Source: a virus
Length of the DNA stretch: 64,000 nt
Reading direction: 5' to 3' (one strand)
Virus record (IMG/VR): IMGVR_UViG_3300017767_000001
Span: 30,591 to 94,590 of that record
Under the pieces are notes generated by a model. It made no database searches. It was not told the DNA's origin and saw only the letters and a program-made list of their open reading frames with translations. Within the stretch, counting starts at the first letter, position 1, and each line of letters opens with the position of its first letter. A program made the translations under genes and the position numbers. Of this stretch, positions 62,275 to 64,000 are shown one piece after another.

Positions 62275-63624
62275 TCAGAGGTCGTGAATGTCTTCGTCGC
62301 TTTTCTCGGAAGCTGCATCTCGTTCTTTGGGAGTGAGTTCTGACTCAGGCCCTATCTTCAAAGTCTCCCAATTCATAGTAGAAGTAAAACTCTCCATGCT
62401 GGCAGATCTCATTTTAACACAATTAAATGTTAAACAGTTATCTTCTTGTTCCCAGCTTTCGAGAGCAAAAGCAGCATCTGCTGCATCGAGAATGCCTTTT
62501 GCGAATCTTGCCTCTCCAGTAGCATCAGTTTGATAGGGAGATACTACTGTACAATCATACTCTTGTGCCATAGACTTGAGTGCTTTACTCACTTCGATCT
62601 GTTCCGTCCAGTCGTACTGTCCACCTCGTGAAGGAAGATGTGACCTACGTACTTGGTTGATATAATCTACAATGATTACACCAGCATTAATTTTACCAAC
62701 TTTCTTATCCAACTCTGCACGAATACGGGCAAGAGTTAGACCTGGGTCATAAACTACGTCGAGCTGTTGAGTCGGGAGAAGCTCATGCTCGGTACGTAAC
62801 TTATGGTGTAAGTCGCTAAAATTACGGTGTTCTTTGTATTCTTCCAACCTTTCCAGGCCTCTATCATATCGAGCAGCCCACCATGCGCTTACTCGTTCCC
62901 ACTCATCTACGGTCAAGTTCTTTGAACGTAAACGATTTTGAGGTATGCCAGTAGCGATCCCGCAACACCGTTGCAGTATTGCACGACTGTCCATTTCAAT
63001 GGTAAAATAGATAGCTGAACGGCCAGATTCGACAACATTGTTTGCAATATTAGCACAAGTTAAGGACTTGCCTTGACCCCGCTTTCCGCCGATGAGAACC
63101 AAATCTCTTGGGCTAAAAGTAATCTCACTGTCATATGCACCGTTAAGACCAAGTGGAAGATACTTTGCAATATCTTCTTCATTCTCGAACAACTCAATAT
63201 GTTGCATACTCTCTTGTGGAGGTTCGAGATCAACCTTTTCTTCTACGTCAAGGACAATCTGATGCAGTTCATTTACAGACTCTTGTGCGTCTGCGAACAA
63301 TACTGAGTTATCAATATACTTGTCAAGAGAGTTTAATATCTCTCTCTGTGCATATTCATTCTTGAGATATTCTAATAAAGTAACTGCATCAATATCTACT
63401 GAGATATTTTCTATTGCAAATACTTTATCCCGGGTTAAGCCGTGGCGAATACTTAATTTAAGATCGTCGAACGAAGGGAAATCATGATGTTTTTCACAAT
63501 GCTTGTCAATGTGGTCATAAAGCAAATGATATTCTGTAGGCAAGTACTCTTTACGCAGGTAAGTCCACGTCTCAAAGTCGCCCACAGCAACACATTGCTT
63601 TATTAAAGCACTGGAAATATTCAA
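62275..63624 (-). CDS. Replicative DNA helicase, DnaB/gp41-like
   Basis: The 449-residue product has a RecA-type core with Walker A GGKRGQGKSL, a YFTIEM motif typical of DnaB family members, Walker B VIIVDYINQVRR and a Gln-containing sensor in VVSPYQTDATGEARFAKG. The N-terminal 150 residues are helical, as in primase-binding domains. It would unwind the replication fork with the primase encoded next to it. GGGGGA lies 4 bases before the ATG. The stop lies just before a promoter. Confidence 0.92.
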   Translation of the reverse strand: MNISSALIKQCVAVGDFETWTYLRKEYLPTEYHLLYDHIDKHCEKHHDFPSFDDLKLSIRHGLTRDKVFAIENISVDIDAVTLLEYLKNEYAQREILNSLDKYIDNSVLFADAQESVNELHQIVLDVEEKVDLEPPQESMQHIELFENEEDIAKYLPLGLNGAYDSEITFSPRDLVLIGGKRGQGKSLTCANIANNVVESGRSAIYFTIEMDSRAILQRCCGIATGIPQNRLRSKNLTVDEWERVSAWWAARYDRGLERLEEYKEHRNFSDLHHKLRTEHELLPTQQLDVVYDPGLTLARIRAELDKKVGKINAGVIIVDYINQVRRSHLPSRGGQYDWTEQIEVSKALKSMAQEYDCTVVSPYQTDATGEARFAKGILDAADAAFALESWEQEDNCLTFNCVKMRSASMESFTSTMNWETLKIGPESELTPKERDAASEKSDEDIHDL

Positions 63625-63640
63625 TCGTTCCCCCGAACAG

Positions 63641-63669
63641 AAAAAGGCCGACTCCCGAAGGAGTCAGCC
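63641..63669 (-). terminator. Rho-independent terminator upstream of the helicase gene
   Basis: On the minus strand GGCTGACTCC, a TTCG loop and GGAGTCGGCC (one U-G pair) are followed by five T residues. It lies 16 bases after the HTH-repeat gene stop and 17 bases before the helicase ATG. No promoter is visible between it and the helicase start, so the helicase depends on read-through. Confidence 0.9.
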
Positions 63670-63685
63670 GCCCACATCAAAAATT

Positions 63686-64000
63686 TTACTGAGCCTTAGC
63701 TGCCTTAGCGGCACCATCATAGTCGGCTGCAGTCAGACCGCGACGAGTAAGCATAGTCTTAACGCCACGAGCAGTCTTGCCAATCGCTTCAGCGATAGCT
63801 TCTACAGTCATAGACGCAACGTCTACGTCTGCTAGAGGATCTGCATTTGAAGCACCTTTAGTGCTCTCCTGACGGGGGATAGCATCGATATCGCCAGAGC
63901 GCAGAAGGCTCAGAGCCTTGCCACGAATGCTGTTGACCGAACGGCCAAGAGCGTCAGCGATAGCCTCTACAAAGGCACCGTCGTTAACCATAGAAACAAA
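63686..64000 (-). CDS. Tandem HTH-like repeat protein (5' end may lie outside window)
   Basis: The frame is open to the window edge. The ATG at 63991 gives 101 residues. Two similar units, VEAIADALGRSVNSIRGK and VEAIAEAIGKTARGVKTM, are separated by a 30-residue Ser/Asp-rich linker. Each has the look of a helix-turn-helix (hydrophobic helix, Gly turn, recognition helix with Arg/Lys). A DNA-binding role is likely. Because the first repeat begins very near the ATG and codons continue to the edge, the true start may be further upstream with more repeats. A strong terminator follows. Confidence 0.65.
   Translation of the reverse strand, partial: FVSMVNDGAFVEAIADALGRSVNSIRGKALSLLRSGDIDAIPRQESTKGASNADPLADVDVASMTVEAIAEAIGKTARGVKTMLTRRGLTAADYDGAAKAAKAQ

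Overview
The window is 64 kb of a tailed bacteriophage genome. It is AT-rich, gene-dense, has almost no non-coding DNA, and shows no host-like genes. A lambda-type tail tip (M, L, K, I and J homologues), a 1502-residue tape measure protein and no sheath or contractile baseplate genes point to a long-tailed siphovirus of a Gram-negative host. Family resemblance of the fibre modules, the gp32-like protein and the small conserved proteins suggests a marine phage. The replication genes are a T4/T7 mosaic. No integrase, repressor, lysis gene, phage RNA polymerase, tRNA, CRISPR array or diversity-generating element was seen. Terminase, portal and protease are presumably to the left of the window. 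The host cannot be named from the sequence.

Layout of the plus strand (1-48234). First comes the 3' part of an HK97-fold capsid gene and its terminator, then the connector, neck, tail terminator and tail tube genes, closed by a terminator at 5523-5550. A consensus sigma70-type promoter at 5571-5599 starts the tail module: tail chaperone with a programmed -1 frameshift, tape measure, M, L, K, I, a 2512-residue J protein ending in a 36-triplet collagen-like stalk, and a 2-oxoglutarate/Fe(II) dioxygenase. A second consensus promoter (22270-22298) starts a 26-kb fibre and adhesin module. It holds baseplate/fibre structural proteins, fibres made of GYGITDA-type repeats, and then an array of seven paralogous proteins. 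These share a roughly 35-residue N-terminal tag but carry different C-terminal modules (glycine-rich domains or triple LamG-like lectin domains).

The minus strand (64000-48247) carries replication and nucleotide genes in a tightly overlapping series read leftward. They are an HTH-repeat protein, a DnaB-type helicase, two small proteins, a DnaG-type primase, a family A DNA polymerase, an unknown protein, a 22-residue membrane microprotein, a UvsW-like helicase, a small protein, a gp32-like SSB, SbcD- and SbcC-like nuclease subunits, an Hjc-like nuclease, a FEN-type exonuclease, class Ia ribonucleotide reductase (NrdA and NrdB) and two small paralogues. Consensus promoters at 62234-62262 and 56711-56739 drive this series. 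Both transcription units converge on a hairpin terminator at 48236-48263.

The points that most merit follow-up are: the pairing of a collagen-like tail tip with an adjacent PKHD/prolyl-hydroxylase-type enzyme; the seven-member adhesin array with repeated DNA at its gene junctions; the carbohydrate-binding insertion inside the iron-sulfur domain of the L protein; the exact A_AAT_TTT slippery site; and the translationally coupled 22-residue membrane peptide between the polymerase and helicase genes.
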